Counted from the first letter of the stretch, positions 13,200 through 24,816 are shown. The stretch is DNA of 64,000 nucleotides from Eremochloa ophiuroides (GCA_038502445.1 JAHLJS010000059.1:322774-386773), one strand, 5' to 3'. Program-made: numbers and translations. The notes: generated by a model from the letters alone, not told the origin.

Positions 13200-14260
13200 C
13201 CCTAACAACTGCTAGGAGCACACGGCCCATTTACCCAGCCCGCGCACCAGAGGCGCTGCCGACTGGGCCCTCTGGCCACTGGGCCCCGCTTGTCATCGAG
13301 ACAGAAAACCGGCGGCCGGTTAACAGGCGAAAGCTCGCCGTTGGTGGCTTCTCCGGCGACGAGACTCGCACCGTCGGATTCCTCACTACGAGATGCACCC
13401 AGCGAGGTAGGTTATGGAGGGGTTAAGAGCTCGGAGCTAGGGAGGCGGCGTCCATGGCGGCTCGGCAGCGATGGTGAGCGGCGAACTCGCTGTCTCCGGT
13501 GGCAAGGTGGTCAGGAAAGGCGCGCACGAGCAGGATAACTTCACAGAGGAGCTCTTAGGCTAGATCTACAGGATGGACGGGCTGCGGCAAAGCGGCTTCG
13601 CGTATGGCCCGCGGTGGCGCCCAGAGCACAGCGGCGGTGTGCCGTGTTCCGGCGAGAAGAGGCCGGTAGAGTTTAAACTCTCGACGGCACAAACTTCAAC
13701 AACTCCTAGGGACACTAAATAGAGGGAGAAAAAGTAGTAGGGAGGTGCCACAGAGGGCTCTTCACGTGAGCCGAGCTCGCGGTGGCGCTAATGGCGGACG
13801 CGGCCACGGCTCTGGCCGTTCCGGCCTCAGCGGTGAAGAAGGCCAGGCACAGATGGTTAGGGAGGCAGAGGAGATGGTGCTGCAGCCATAGTGGCGAGGA
13901 ATTGGACGGTGGAACAGCGTGGAGGGCGAATTTGGTGGCGAGGCGGGTACTGCACCAGCTGTCGCCATGGCCAGCCTAGAGAGCGAGCGGAGAGGGAGAG
14001 CGGCAAGGAAGGAAGAGAGAGCCAGGAGAGGGCGAAGTGGAGTGCTCTGGTGCCCTTTTCATTGAGCAGAGAGCGGACAGAGACACAGCAAGGCGATTGG
14101 CCATGGTGGGCGGTGCCTAGAGCTCGGCGAACACGTGTTCTCTGTTGCAGCATTTTGACGAGCACGTGGTGGGTGAGATTCAGACGCGCTTAGGATTCGA
14201 TTTTCGGCATATTCGAGAAAGATTCGGACCTCGACCACAGAAGCAAAGTTGTTTCCTTCC
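13200..14260 (-). other. GC-rich leader-like block in the LARD-1 5' LTR
   Basis: An abrupt rise in GC content within an otherwise A/T-rich LTR, with many overlapping open frames on both strands that look like by-products of composition. On the minus strand a weak TATA-like CTATTTAG lies at 13715-13722, so the block could span the promoter and start of the transcript. Equivalent blocks are at 2630-3660, 28600-29660 and 39180-40240. The Tekay LTRs have a GC-rich block in the same relative place (about 47377-48420). Confidence 0.5.
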
Positions 14261-15321
14261 AGATGCTCTCCAACTTTGATTAAGGGTGCTCAGGCAGTTT
14301 GATCACCCAATTAGGAGATAATTAGCTCTAAAGTTGATGCTGTCAACAGCCCAATTACGATCAAGGATCGAGTGGCAACTCTTGTCAAACAAAGTCGGAT
14401 TGACCTCAAATTTGAATATGTTGTGCTCCAAAGAGTTTGAAACAACTTTTATATTGGGTCCCACTCAAGTTGCTAAACAAAATTTGGAGCAACCAACACG
14501 TCAATGCCATAGGGGCAGATTTCAGACTTAGAAATTATTGAAATCCTGAAATCAGGATTTTGCCAAATTTGATTCCACTGTTTGAGGCACTTAGAGGTTG
14601 AATCATGAGTTGGTACAAGAATAACAATTGTTGTACTCCAAAATATCTGTAACTTTTATTTTGGGTCAAACTTTATTTCTTGCTCCAAAATAATATTTCC
14701 ACTTTGGTCAAACTAATGTAATTAGAGAGCTCAGAGTAGATGTTTAGGCCAATAAAGGTATTTTCTTGGCATTTGCTCAACATGTGTCCTTCATGACTTT
14801 TGTTGTAGAGTTCAAATAGAGTTGTTTGGGCAAGGTTGCAAGGTTTGGTTGGCTTTTCATGCTCCTCTTCACTTAATCCATAAATCCAATTAAGTGAATA
14901 CCTTGTCATTCCATGTGAATTCTCAATTCGGATCTTTATGAACTATTTCCAATGATCATGGTAGATGGAGATGAATATGAAATAGTGATCAAGATCATTT
15001 ATTGACATAACTTGGTTAGGTCCACACTCGCTGGTTAGCTCGTGACTAACACCTGGGGTGTTACACCGAAGGCCTGCTTGCTGCTCTCTTTCACTCCCTC
15101 CCCTGGCCAGCCCAAGTTCGAGCAGCAGCAGAGCCGGCCCGCGAGGGCGCTTCCTCTCCCTCTGACCACCTGACCACCGGGCCCCTCATCTTTGTCTCAC
15201 TGCTGCAAAGGGCCCACGCGGCATGTCGTCTTCCTCCCGTGTCCGCCCAGGACTCCGACGCCGAACGCCATGTCGTGCCTCGCCTGGCTTCTTCCTTGCG
15301 TTGCCTGCACGCCGAGCGCTC

Positions 15322-15328
15322 ATATATG
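15322..15328 (+). promoter_or_regulatory. TATA box of LTR Y
   Basis: ATATATG follows a GC-rich block and precedes a C-rich leader, as expected for an LTR promoter. Confidence 0.5.
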
Positions 15329-16538
15329 AACCCCCCAAGCCAAGTGCCTCCTCCGCAGAGCTCCGCCGCCTCTTCCCCAAGCCCTAGCAAATCCCAACCA
15401 CCTCTACCCGAGCCTCTGCGGCCGCCCAAGTTTGCGCTGCCGCATCGAGTTCGCGCCGCCGTCGTCAACCACGCCAATTGAAGCTCCTCCGGTGAAATTG
15501 AAGGCTCCACGAGGACCGCAAGAGGCTCGCGAAACTCTCGGACCCCTTCTTCCCTGAGCTCGGCCTTCACCGACCGAAGTCACCGGCAGCAACACGACGC
15601 CGTCCCCCATTGTCGTCGAGGTCCACCACCGGGACCTTCCCCATCCAATTAAACCACACCCGGAGCTTCGCAGCGAGGTTAGGATCCTTCCCGACTCTTT
15701 TCCTCCCATTTTCATGCACCATAGCTGCACCTACCACCTCGCCGCCGCCTTGCTGCCACCGCGGAGCTCGCTGCTCCCTCCCCGTGCCATTAAAGTTTTC
15801 TCCGATTCCCTAGATTGATTTGCCTTAAGCTCCTCTAGCTCCAACACCTTTTCCCGTGCCAAATGAGCTACCCTAGCCCTCAACCCGTTTTTCCGGCTAG
15901 CCACCGGCGATGGTGCCGCCGTCCCTGTGAAATCCGGCGGCCAGACCCCCCTCAAGCCCCGCGATCTAATCTGGATCGTCCAGATCAGATCCGACGGCCA
16001 CAGTTCACCGATACCCCTTCGCCGGCCATTTTTCAAAAAACCCCCTCGGCTTTTTAATGCTGTGACCCGCGGTCCTTGGCATATTCAGTGAATTACGCTT
16101 TGACTTTCAGAAAACGTATTTTCATTTATAGATTCAAAATACGCTTTCTAAATATTTACAGATTTGCCACTGTTAATAAAATACTCATAACTTCTTCATT
16201 TTAGATCCGATTTGACCCGTTCAAGTCTCGTTAGATTCGTAATTTTGTAATCTATATGATAATACTACTGTTACTCATGTTTTCAAACTTTTAAAATTCA
16301 AGATTAGTTTTATTCTATTATTTTATTAAAGTAAAACATGTTTATTTCATAACTTCCCCGTTTGAACTCCGATTTTCGTGATCTTTATATCGTTGGAATC
16401 GTAGCGACGCGTAGATTATTTTTATACACTTTTCAATCTGTTTTTCCACTGTTGGTGTACTGTTTCTAATATAGATCTTGTTTGCTTCGTGTATGATTGC
16501 CTCGATGATTAGTGTAGTGATTTTATGATCGAGTTCAG

Positions 16539-17578
16539 ACGGTGAGCAATACGTTGGTGATCAAGAATACATTGAGGATCCAAGTTCTCCAGAGTACTTT
16601 GATCAAGGCAAGTATAGTATGGACCATCCTTGTTGCCTATTCACCTTAATCACTAAATTCATGATGCATGTGTCTACCTTGCAACCATAGTGTTTATTCC
16701 TAGTTTTGATGACTTGATCCTTGTTACCTATGAGATTGCATTTGAGCAGTGATGCTAGTGCTTGATGATGCCATGATCTTATGAACTTGAATAATTAATT
16801 ATGAGATAAAGATTAAAAGATGCTTTTTAGCAACATGGACTAAGGACTTATCTGTAAGTATGACACCGGGACTTACAGCGCAACCATGAGGGCTATATGG
16901 CTCTGGCTTTAGTCAAGTATGAAGTTACTTTCTATCATGTTGTTAATCTTGAAAGGTTCCTTGCCGAGCTGGTTGTTTTGCGGCTCCTGTCTTTATGTGT
17001 ACTGCTGCGTGTGTGTGCCACTTGGAAGGAGGGCTCTACCGCCCCTTGCCATTGCGCCCGGATTGATTAGTAACTTGTTAGAGAGCCTTTTGAAAGACTT
17101 CATAGTGAGACCCTGTTATGCACCTTGGCAGTGTAGCGTGGGCCTTGCAAACCCTGAACACATGGGAATCACGACTCATGGTGAAAGTGTGCAACCTCTG
17201 CAGAGTGTAAAACTGATATATCAGCCGTGCTCACGGTCATGAGCGGCCTTGGACGTCTTACAGGAACTTAACTAATTTAATATTGATTTATCTGAAGTTT
17301 CTGTTGATGTTACTCCATATTAATTATCATGTTTATATGATCATGCAAATCTTATTCCTTGGTATAATCTATTGCTGCTACTCAAATTGCTAAAACATGA
17401 TCAACTAAAAGCAACTGCTGTCAACCTGTGTCTTGCCTTATTTGAGCCTCATAAACCCATGTTATTCTTGTTGAGTACGACAATGTACTTACGCTTGCTT
17501 TATTTTTCATATTTGGATAAAAATCCTGGATGGGTAACAGATGACTATGGTTATGAAGACTTCCCTGAGGATTACTAG
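16539..17578 (+). other. Split acidic mini-ORF with GC-AG intron in LTR Y
   Basis: Putative exon 16539-16607 follows TTCAG and encodes a strongly acidic stretch (includes EYIEDPSSPEYFDQ). It ends at CAAG|GCAAGTAT, a textbook GC-type donor. After GGGTAACAG (acceptor at 17540) the second exon 17541-17578 continues in phase 1 with acidic residues (DYGYEDFPEDY) and a TAG stop. The intron is 933 bases. The Tekay LTR at 49079-50227 has the same arrangement, phase and acidic ending. No start codon is visible in this part. No known function. Splicing is inference. Confidence 0.5.
17473..17490 (+). promoter_or_regulatory. GAGTAC...GTACTT hairpin in LTR Y
   Basis: An inverted repeat with a six-base spacer, placed 50 bases before the putative acceptor, as in the Tekay and LARD LTRs. 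Confidence 0.5.
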
Positions 17579-17797
17579 GATTGTGTTCACCAGTCAACTA
17601 TTCCCTGTGGATTGGAGTTTCCGCGAGAGAGTTATCTATATTATTCCGCTGTTATTAATGTAAAGACTCTGTGATATTATTCATTATATATTAAAACTTG
17701 TGATGGTACTATGTAATTTGTCGCTTATGTATGTGATTGATCCCTGGGCGCACATAAGTTGGTTCATTCAATTTTATCCTTAAAATTGGGTGTGACA

Positions 17798-19064
17798 GTT
17801 GATGGTAGTTATTGTATGATTTTACCCGTCAACCAACCATGAAAAAGGATATAAATGCAAGCCACCACATAGAATAGGGTTTAAACTGACAGAATTTCTA
17901 TGAGTTTTGGTGAATCTGTGTTTTCCAGGGACTATACAGGAAAAAAACCAAGAAGGACCCATATGGCAGACAAATATATCGAATTACACGACGAAAGTGT
18001 GTCAAGAATATTCTAGAGAACACCAGAGACTTACCAGAGAAAGCGGGGCCCACAAGTCAGCTGGGGGGATCGATCGATCCAACCCCCATCGGCCGATCCC
18101 CGGCCCCACCGTTCATCCTCCCTCTTCGTATGTCGGTTCTCCACCATCTTTGAGGATTAATCTGGACCACTGCTGTAAGTCGGTTTGATCTGAGGGCTAA
18201 GATTCATCGCTCTGGCCTATATATACAGCCCCAGACCCCCAGGGTTTCATATGATCCAAAAATAAATCAGTCAAGGGTTTCAGATTCCACCAAATGATCT
18301 AGAGCAAAGCAGAAACCCTAGATAGGATCTAGAGCTAAGCATCAAGTAGAACAATTAGCCTTGTAGTCTCTCTAGATTAGGGCTATTCTTATCTAGAAGT
18401 AGAGAGATAGAGAGCTGGAGAGAGTTGGAGGAAGTTGCCGGCCTGTCGGTGACTGCTCTACGACTTGTACCCGCGGATTCAAGTCCTTCTTTGGGGCTTG
18501 CTTCTGAAGATTTCTTCGGTATTCAACTTCTAATCTAAGTGAGTAACATTGCTATTATTATTCATAAGGTTTATGATTCTTTTGATTGCTTTAGTATTGG
18601 TAGCTCCTTGATTGAAGTAGTAATTTGTAGTGTAAGTGTGGTGCTTAGGCTATATTTACCCGTAAATGCCCCATACTGTCCGGGTCGGTGGTAGCTGCGA
18701 GGGTGACTTTACCTTGTTGAATCTTTCATAGTCCACCTCTCGTCAGTAGGATCAGTAGGTCTCCTTTACTAAGGAATTTATCCTTTGATGGTATTTTCCT
18801 ATAGTAATTTCCCCATTGAGAATAATAATATCATAATTATGAGGATTAGAACTACAAGCCTTAGCAGTCTCGTTTATCATCCTATTTTCTCCGTCCTTGA
18901 TAGCAACTCAGGGGTTAAGCCTAGATTCTAGTCATTCCCGTTTTCCCTGTGGTAAAATATAAATAACGATACCTTGAAATACTCCCGGGTGAAGTGCTAC
19001 ATCGGTATCTGTCCACTTGCAGATAATCCTAATGTTTATTTATTTGAGTTATCTTATACCAACA
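17798..19064 (+). repeat. Athila/Tat-type LTR 'X' (5' tip removed by Y)
   Basis: It aligns in order with the LTR at 43720-44920: AGAATAGGGTTxxxACTGACAG, then TTTTGGTGAATxTG, a TATA box (18218-18226), GCCTGTCGG, a GTGCTTAGGCTA block, GAAGTGCTACATCGG and the end TATACCAACA. The first bases TGTTGATGG are interrupted by Y. No primer site follows 19064, so it is a 3' or solo LTR. CTCCC after the end would be its target duplication. Confidence 0.75.
18218..18226 (+). promoter_or_regulatory. TATA box of LTR X
   Basis: CTATATATA lies in the same position as CTATAAATA of the related LTR at 44132-44140, before a short leader rich in AGAG. Confidence 0.55.
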
Positions 19065-19460
19065 CTCCCGCCGAAGCTTGACGAGATGCTGATGAGGGTG
19101 AGATACGACAAGGATGACCACGTTACATGTGCCAAGTACACTTCGAGCTCTTCACGCACCCCCATTGATGGAGTTCGTGCTCACCCGGCGAAGGTCAAGT
19201 TCATACCACCCAAGGAAGCACCAAGGAGGGAGCAGCCACCGCCGAAGCGCTCGAAGATCACTGTGGCAGATCTAGAGAAGAAAGTGACGGAGCTCACTCA
19301 GAGGGTTGAGACCGTGGAGGACAACAACAAGATCTTAGCTAGAACTACGAATACTCCATGTAAAACTACAGATACGAAAACTCATGCCAGGCTTTCAATC
19401 TTCAATTCGAGTTGCAGTCCTACTTGTGAGTTGAAATCTTATTACTCCTTTGATTACTAA
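19065..19460 (+). pseudogene. C-terminal remnant of a retroelement extra ORF (coiled-coil)
   Basis: An open frame of about 130 codons begins exactly where LTR X ends, so X inserted into it. It encodes LPPKLDEMLMRVRYDKDD, a basic proline-rich stretch with PPPKRSK that resembles a nuclear localisation signal, and a predicted coiled coil (ADLEKKVTELTQRVETVEDN). From about 19340 the frame loses coding character, possibly because an intron begins. I do not recognise a named domain. The position and a coiled-coil end resemble the additional ORFs carried by Athila/Tat-lineage elements. The upstream part lies outside the window. Confidence 0.45.
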
Positions 19461-19982
19461 TACCTACCTAGAAACCTGATGCCAGGCCCTCATCCTCCTG
19501 TTTGAAATCTGGTATCGTACGGCAATAATGCTAAAGATTAATTAAGCTATAGAACCGATAAAGCCTGCTTGCTACTTTGACATAAGCCACCACCTTGAGT
19601 GTTTAGGCTAGGGAAAAATAACAAAAACCAATGCAAATGCCCACTGCCGTGCAGTACAGGTCTTAGAGACCCGTTCCTTTAATCTTGCTTGTCAAACTAG
19701 TATAAGCGATACCAACTTGGTAATACGATTGATACTAGAACGACAGCCTGCCTAATAGAGTAGACTGACTTATGAGTTGAAATCCTATAATCGACTTACA
19801 AACTGCCTTTCACTACTACTGCACTGACTACTTGGTAAAGCACTAGACACGAGAAGAAATGCTCACTTCTTCTTTGTATTCTTCTAACTGGTATGTATGT
19901 GTATTGGATCCGCTATTCTGTTAGCCAGTTCTCTTTCTCAATCATCTTCTTTCATCAAAAAATCACTTGTTTGACGGAGTAG

Positions 19983-20123
19983 ATGCCTCTCCCAGATTAC
20001 TTCTTTTACGAAATTGGGCTAGAAACCACAGCTCTCAAGCTAACCCTTGAGAAGGCAGAACGTAGAAGAATTGAAGTCCAATACGAGATCCTCTCTCGTC
20101 GGACTCATCCTAGGAATAAATAG
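19983..20123 (+). other. 46-codon ORF, possible last exon of the same extra ORF
   Basis: An ATG follows GGAGTAG, an acceptor-like end after a pyrimidine-rich stretch. The peptide is rich in charged residues (TLEKAERRRIEVQYEILSRR) and would form a helix. The stop at 20121-20123 is followed 113 bases later by AATAAA (20236-20241), a plausible polyadenylation signal. It may be the last exon of the frame at 19065-19460 after an intron of about 640 bases. This is inference. Confidence 0.35.
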
Positions 20124-21191
20124 ATAGCAATGTCATAAGGCACATCTTTAGTTCGATTAGTTAGATTAGTTCACTTTAGTTAGTTCAGTTTGGATTGCAA
20201 TTTAGATTTTGGTTTGTGTAATAGAGTGCCTTATCAATAAAATAATGAAGTTGAATACTACACTCTCTATCTCTTGGATGCATGTGTTTTCTTGTCTCCA
20301 CCTTGCTGTGCATGAAGGTAATCAGGAAACAAGTGTGGGGGAGAAGCACGACGGAAAAATAACGAATCACAACTGCACGGGACTCCCGAAACAGAAGCAA
20401 ACAACACAGAGACCGCACACGATGAAACGGAGCACGAACCAAGGCAGGAGTGGTTCGACCTAACCACCCCCTGGTTCGGCCAAACCAGCCCCTCTCCGCT
20501 AGGCCACGTCCTTCGTCCACAGCCTGGTATGCACCCCATACACTCTATTTTTATATATGTTGCTCTCTGTTCCGAATTGAATTGAAAATCCTTTGTAAAA
20601 ACAACTTAAAACATGAGGAAAACAATTGTTATTGCCTTGACTTGAGAATAGATTCACATAACACTTTTTCTGGAAGTCTTGCTATTGTTGGGAACCTTAA
20701 ATAGGGACCCCATGTCACTTAAATTATTGTGGAATATGATATAGTAACGATAAAGAAAGCTTGATTCTTGATATCTGGTCACTGGAGAATTTATTTCAAA
20801 AATTAAAAATGAATAGCTATGCTTCTCCTTTAGGAGCAAAGCATTGTCCTACCAGAGCCATAAATAGGATAGATGAAACCTTCTACATTATTACTTGCTA
20901 TTGTGTTGAGTTTTGTCAAACCTGGTGACCCTTGTTGAGAAACTTATCATACTCCCAAGATCAAGATCACATACACCCACATATACTTGCTATTCCTACA
21001 CTGGGAGTACGCAGAAACATACCATTTCATCCAAAAATGCTTTACTCCTACACTGGGAGAAAACACAAAAAGAAGACTGTTAGAAATAATTACTCCAAGT
21101 TCTTGTTATCATCTCTCAAAAAGAATGTGTAGAGAAGAGGCATGTGGCTATGCAAAAGTGTAAGAAGAGAGAAAACAATGGGTACAAAGAT
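20124..21191 (+). other. Non-coding 3' region of an Athila/Tat-type element
   Basis: There is no gene. It contains a possible polyadenylation signal at 20236-20241, a polypurine-like AAGTGTGGGGGAG at 20331-20343, a short inverted-repeat stretch rich in GGTTCGGCC-like words (20448-20490) and a twice-used block CCTACACTGGGAG near 20995 and 21050. The remainder is A/T-rich sequence without recognised features. Confidence 0.4.
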
Positions 21192-21196
21192 GCCCG
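21192..21196 (+). repeat. Target-site duplication GCCCG (left) of copia solo LTR
   Basis: GCCCG immediately before TGAAAGC and again at 23078-23082 immediately after CTTTCA. Confidence 0.9.
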
Positions 21197-21689
21197 TGAA
21201 AGCTCTAGTTTGGTTTTGGCTAATTGATGACACCTAGTATCTAACCATGTGTTTAAGTATTGTGATTACAAGTGCGGTTAGAAGATTAAGTGGGAAGCTA
21301 TGACGGCGTCCAAGCCATTCGTGTAAGTCCATCAACATGAAGATCAATTGCTTCCACACTTGGTGCAAAGGATGGAGCTCAAGGCAAAGGTGAAAACTTA
21401 TAGGGCTCTTTCCATTTTGGTGATCAAGACACTGTAGAGAGTGTGATCACATTTACGATAGATAGCCGTACTATAAAGAGGGGAGTTATTCCACGGTTAA
21501 CACGGTTATTAAGTGCCACTAGATGTTTGGATCATGCATTGCATTTAGATCTAGTCGCTAACCTAAAACCTTTGCAAAACTCTTTGAAAATGGCTAACAT
21601 ACTTCAAGAAATATTTCATAATTAACATATGTTAGCCAACATAAGCAAAGGACTTGACACGGGCTCGAACTCATAGTTTTCCGAGCGTC

Positions 21690-22150
21690 AGACGCTTAGT
21701 CAACTGAGCACCGGACTAATGTGCAACGTCCGACGACTAACATAGCCGCCCAGCGAACAGGAGCGTCGGACTGGCGTTTTCTGTGCGTCAGACCATTGCT
21801 CAAGGGTCCGATAGTGCGACTAAGCAGCTGAGTGACACGTGGCGATCGTTGAGAGCGTCGGATGATCTTCTTTGGTCCGAGGTGGACCGTCGGACCAGCG
21901 ACCGACGTGTTTTTGCTCTCGGGGACCTCTCTGGTCAGTTTTGCGAAGCGTCGGACCCTGTGCTGGTTTAATCTGTCGACTTCAGTCCGACGCTCACCGG
22001 ACTTTTATCCTCAGTCCGACGGTCTAGCGCCAACGGTCGAATTCAAATGGGTTGCATACGTGGCAACGTACGTTTCGCTGGTTAGAAGCGTCGGACTGGA
22101 CTCAATAGTCCGACACCCCCGAGCGACCGTCCGACGCTCAGCGTCCGACG
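21690..22150 (+). repeat. GTCGGAC/GTCCGAC repeat cluster in copia U3
   Basis: More than a dozen near-copies of GCGTCGGAC or its complement GTCCGACGC are scattered in both orientations, able to pair with each other. The cluster ends shortly before the TATA box. The related LTR has the equivalent block at 42380-42890. Confidence 0.75.
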
Positions 22151-22193
22151 GTACGCAAAGTGTGTGCAACGGCTAAAATTATTTGTGGAAGTC

Positions 22194-22201
22194 TATAAAT
22201 A
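22194..22201 (+). promoter_or_regulatory. TATA box of copia solo LTR
   Basis: TATAAATA follows the GTCGGAC cluster; the relative in the other LTR lies at 42336-42343 on the minus strand. Confidence 0.6.
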
Positions 22202-23082
22202 CCTCTTGGCCGGTTCTTGCTCACTCTCTTGGCTCTCTAACTTGTTGATACACCTTATGAGCACCCTCCTAATACTCTCACTCACATAGATTGCGTCATT
22301 CACATCAATTGTGAGCTAGTGTGTGATCCAAGTGCATTGCTTTGATCATTGCATCCTTTGGCACTTGTTGATCATGTTTGCTGCAGAGTTCTCTCATTTC
22401 TCTTGGTGATTGCTGTCACCTAGACGGCTTGGAGCAGCAGAGGAGTTTGGCGGAGTTGGAGATTGTCTCTGGCCACTCCCGGTGATCTTGTGAGGGGTTT
22501 GCACCTTCCCCAGCGGAGAGCCACAAGGTAGCACTAGTGGATTGCTCGTGTCATTGAGTTACTTTGCTCGTGGTAGGTTCTTGTGGCGCTCATTAGTTGA
22601 GCTTGATCTTGGTGATCGATTAGCCACCGAACCACCGAGTAGAGGTCGACACAACGGGGAACTAGCGTGCCGGCAAGCATGTGAACCTCGGGATAAATCT
22701 TGGTCTTCATTGTGTTGACTTTGGACTTTATTGTGATCATCACCTTCGAGTGATTGATATATTCATATTGGTGATTGGTTCATTCTACTCTACTTGGCGG
22801 TATAACACTCATACTCCTTTCCTTTACATTTGAGCACTTTACTTGTGTAGTTGTAGTGTAACTAGCTTGTCCACCTAGGAGTAACTAGCTCTAGCAACTT
22901 AGCCTTGTTGTGTGCTCCTAGAGATTCTAAGTAGAACGGTTAGGAGGCTTACATTTTTTGTTAGGCTAGCGCAAAACTCGCTTCGCCGTTTGTGTTACTA
23001 ACTACTTGATCAAGTGTTGTTTGTAGAAGTTTTAAATAGCCTATTCACCCCCCCTCTAGCCTCCTTTGGACCTTTCAGCCCG

Positions 23083-23338
23083 CCTGAGAGGTAAAAAGGG
23101 ATAAGTGTCCGCGATATCAAAACAATAGATACTTAGATGCCCGCCTAAAAAAAAAGAGAAAAAGAGATAGCCCATATTGTCCTGCAACACAATTCTCAAG
23201 TTTTGAAAAGAGAGAGAAGTATTTCAAGGAGCAAGGTAGAATTAGGTTAGCCACCATATGTTCCACACACATGCATATCTTGATCTAAGAGTATGACATC
23301 TTTCTCCTCAGATGCTTGTTTTGACTTTACAATATATG
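23083..23338 (+). other. Flank of the solo LTR, no gene
   Basis: A/T-rich sequence that continues the 3' internal region of 20124-21191. AGATGCCCGCCT occurs across the solo-LTR insertion point and again at 23137-23148. No other feature seen. Confidence 0.4.
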
Positions 23339-23898
23339 TGTTGACGGTCATTAACACCCTATTTTACCGCCAAAATTTCACCCATAATCAAGGTAAAATC
23401 ACATGAAATGCAAATAACTCGCTTTGAAACTCACCTAATACCATATGTGCTTGGAGAAATAATGTGTATGCAGGAAAAGTGGCGAAAATGGGTGAATATG
23501 AAGCAAAGATGACCCGTGGACCCCCTGGTGCCACATGGGGACCAAAGAGGGGGGCGACCGCCCTGTCTCTCTCACTCCTCCACGTCACTGATCCATGGGG
23601 AGGTTCCCAGAAGCCATCCAAGCCATCCATCAAAGTCGGTTTCATCAAAAGATGATCAAGTGATGTGCCAAGGATCCATGGACCCACATGTCATCCTTCA
23701 AGGGCCACAAACCGCCTCTACAACCATCGTGAGGATCCCAACCGACCTTGCAACCACCATTGGGAAGGATCCACGGTCGTTGGATGGCAAGGCGGTGGAT
23801 CCAAGGGGCGTTCGCCCTGTTCCATAGGACGCCCGCCCTACCCCTAGGGCCACCGACTTTCAGCAGCGCCTACAAGTACCCCTGGAGCTCCCTAACAC

Positions 23899-23906
23899 TA
23901 TAAATA
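23899..23906 (+). promoter_or_regulatory. TATA box of Athila-like LTR
   Basis: TATAAATA lies before the short CT-rich leader (CTCTCTCT at about 23980-23996). Confidence 0.6.
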
Positions 23907-24726
23907 GGACCCCCTACTTTACTTGTAACTCGAACCACTAGAGAAATAGCTCATTCAATAGTCCAAAGTAGTTCCTGCTCTCTCTCTCTCTCTCTAGCGA
24001 AGCACTGCTCTTAGAAATAGTTCCTAGCTAGAGAAGAGCAGAGTAGTGAGGAGGCTCTCTCTGAGGTGTTCTCGAGAGAAGGCGAAAGAAAGAAGAAGTC
24101 TGTGGAGGAGCCAGGCCTGTCGGCGACCTCTTCTGCGGCATTCTTCTCTGCTCTTATCAGTAATAAAGATCTTCTGCTTTATTTATTTATTGTTATACTT
24201 TAAGCAGCTGTATACTTGTCTCACTGCTTGGTTAGGTGCTCTAATTCTTTGTACCGAGTTAGAGTAGTAAGTTTATAGATTAAACACGGTGCTTAGGCTA
24301 TATCTCACCCGTGAGTGCAGGCTAGGCCCACGGATAGTTGTGGTAGGTTCTAGGTGGTGACAGCCTAGAATCCTCCGGATTCCACCACGTTCGGCCTAGT
24401 TCTCAAATCATAGAGCTTGTAAGTGTACGGTGCCTAATCAGTCATACCCTAGACGAGTTGAGGACTTTACACGCTCACAGTAAAGCAGACTCTTTGGTAT
24501 AGCAAACAATTGATCAACTACCGTGTTAGAGTTATCCCATAGACTCTTGAACTTAATTAGAGCTACCCTAGTGTGTCCACACCTTAGTTATCGTTTATTG
24601 ATTTATCCTCACTAAGGTTTTACCCCATTTATCCATATCTAGATCCTTGACTATCAAATCCTAGAAATCACAACCACCCACCTTCCTTTGGGAAAATCTA
24701 AATTCGACACCTGGTACTCCTAGGTA

Positions 24727-24751
24727 AAGTGCTACACGATTCTGTGTGCTT
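24727..24751 (+). promoter_or_regulatory. U5 stem-loop of the Athila-like LTR
   Basis: AAGTGC pairs with GTGCTT using two G-U pairs; the loop starts TACA. Homologous structures lie at 18992-19018, 44833-44866 and 62992-63022. Confidence 0.5.
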
Positions 24752-24798
24752 GCAGAATCCCATCTTATATGCTATAGAACCATACCAACAATCATTTT

Positions 24799-24816
24799 TG
24801 GCGCAGTTGCCAGAAA
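24799..24816 (+). other. Relic primer-binding site inside the LTR
   Basis: TGGCGCAGTTGCCAGAAA follows ACCAACAATCATTTT and resembles the working site TGGCGCCGTTGCTAGGGA at 24977. It appears to be an older LTR/primer-site boundary now enclosed by the LTR. Confidence 0.5.

Larger units (their letters stand above)
1..15065 (-). mobile_element. LARD-1: non-autonomous giant-LTR retrotransposon (left end outside window)
   Basis: The order on the minus strand is 5' LTR (9744-15065), primer site (9730-9741), non-coding internal region, polypurine tract (4492-4508) and 3' LTR (4491 leftwards past base 1). The LTR ends are TGTAACACC...TGTTACA, a 7-base inverted repeat. No gag, protease, RT or integrase can be found on either strand of the internal region, and reading frames there stay under about 80 codons. 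LTRs of about 5.3 kb around a non-coding core fit the class called large retrotransposon derivatives (Sukkula of Triticeae is the known example of this design); sequence homology to Sukkula is not claimed. The right flank begins CCGAA, but the matching target duplication would lie left of the window. LARD-1 interrupts the Tekay-like LTR Y. Confidence 0.88.
9744..15065 (-). repeat. 5' LTR of LARD-1 (5322 bp)
   Basis: A complete LTR, TGTAACACC at 15065 to TGTTACA at 9744 on the minus strand. Reading along the minus strand: an A/T-rich U3, a GC-rich block at about 14260-13200, a long A/T-rich stretch, the small conserved ORF at 11511-11275, the GC donor at 11297/11296, and the AG acceptor at 10152-10154 just after a GAGTAC hairpin. 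The arrangement parallels the Tekay LTRs at 46719 and 55455, though most of the sequence does not align by eye. Confidence 0.9.
15066..17797 (+). repeat. Tekay-like LTR 'Y', right-hand part
   Basis: The sequence ends in GGGTGTGACA at 17797, a typical gypsy LTR end, and is followed not by a primer site but by foreign sequence, so this is a 3' or solo LTR. Its left part is cut off by LARD-1. It holds a TATA box (15322-15328), a GC-rich leader, an A/T-rich stretch, a short acidic reading frame split by a GC-AG intron, and the GAGTAC hairpin. Y inserted within the first bases of LTR X, and GTTGA after 17797 is the expected right-hand target duplication. Confidence 0.75.
21197..23077 (+). repeat. 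Solo LTR of a SIRE/Maximus-like copia element (1881 bp)
   Basis: The LTR has TGAAAGCTC...GGACCTTTCA termini and perfect five-base target duplications on both sides, with no internal region, so it is a solo LTR left by recombination between two LTRs. It is an inverted-orientation relative of the LTR at 41437-43371, with the same ends, the same GTCGGAC-rich block and the same CCCCxTCTAGCC tail. A TATA box is at 22194-22201. Confidence 0.9.

Noticed and set aside
13290..14193. Several overlapping open frames of 60-160 codons on both strands of the GC-rich LTR block (also near 2712-3589, 28688-29677, 39228-40255)
   Set aside because: They overlap on opposite strands, shift between copies through single-base indels and have biased, low-complexity composition. 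They look like products of GC content in the leader rather than genes.
15091..16057. A possible host gene in the GC-rich stretch right of LARD-1
   Set aside because: The stretch has a TATA box and C-rich leader but belongs to LTR Y, which ends in GGGTGTGACA at 17797; no protein domain is visible.
21690..22150. CRISPR-like or satellite array of GTCGGAC words
   Set aside because: Units occur in both orientations with irregular spacing and no fixed spacer length, inside a copia LTR.
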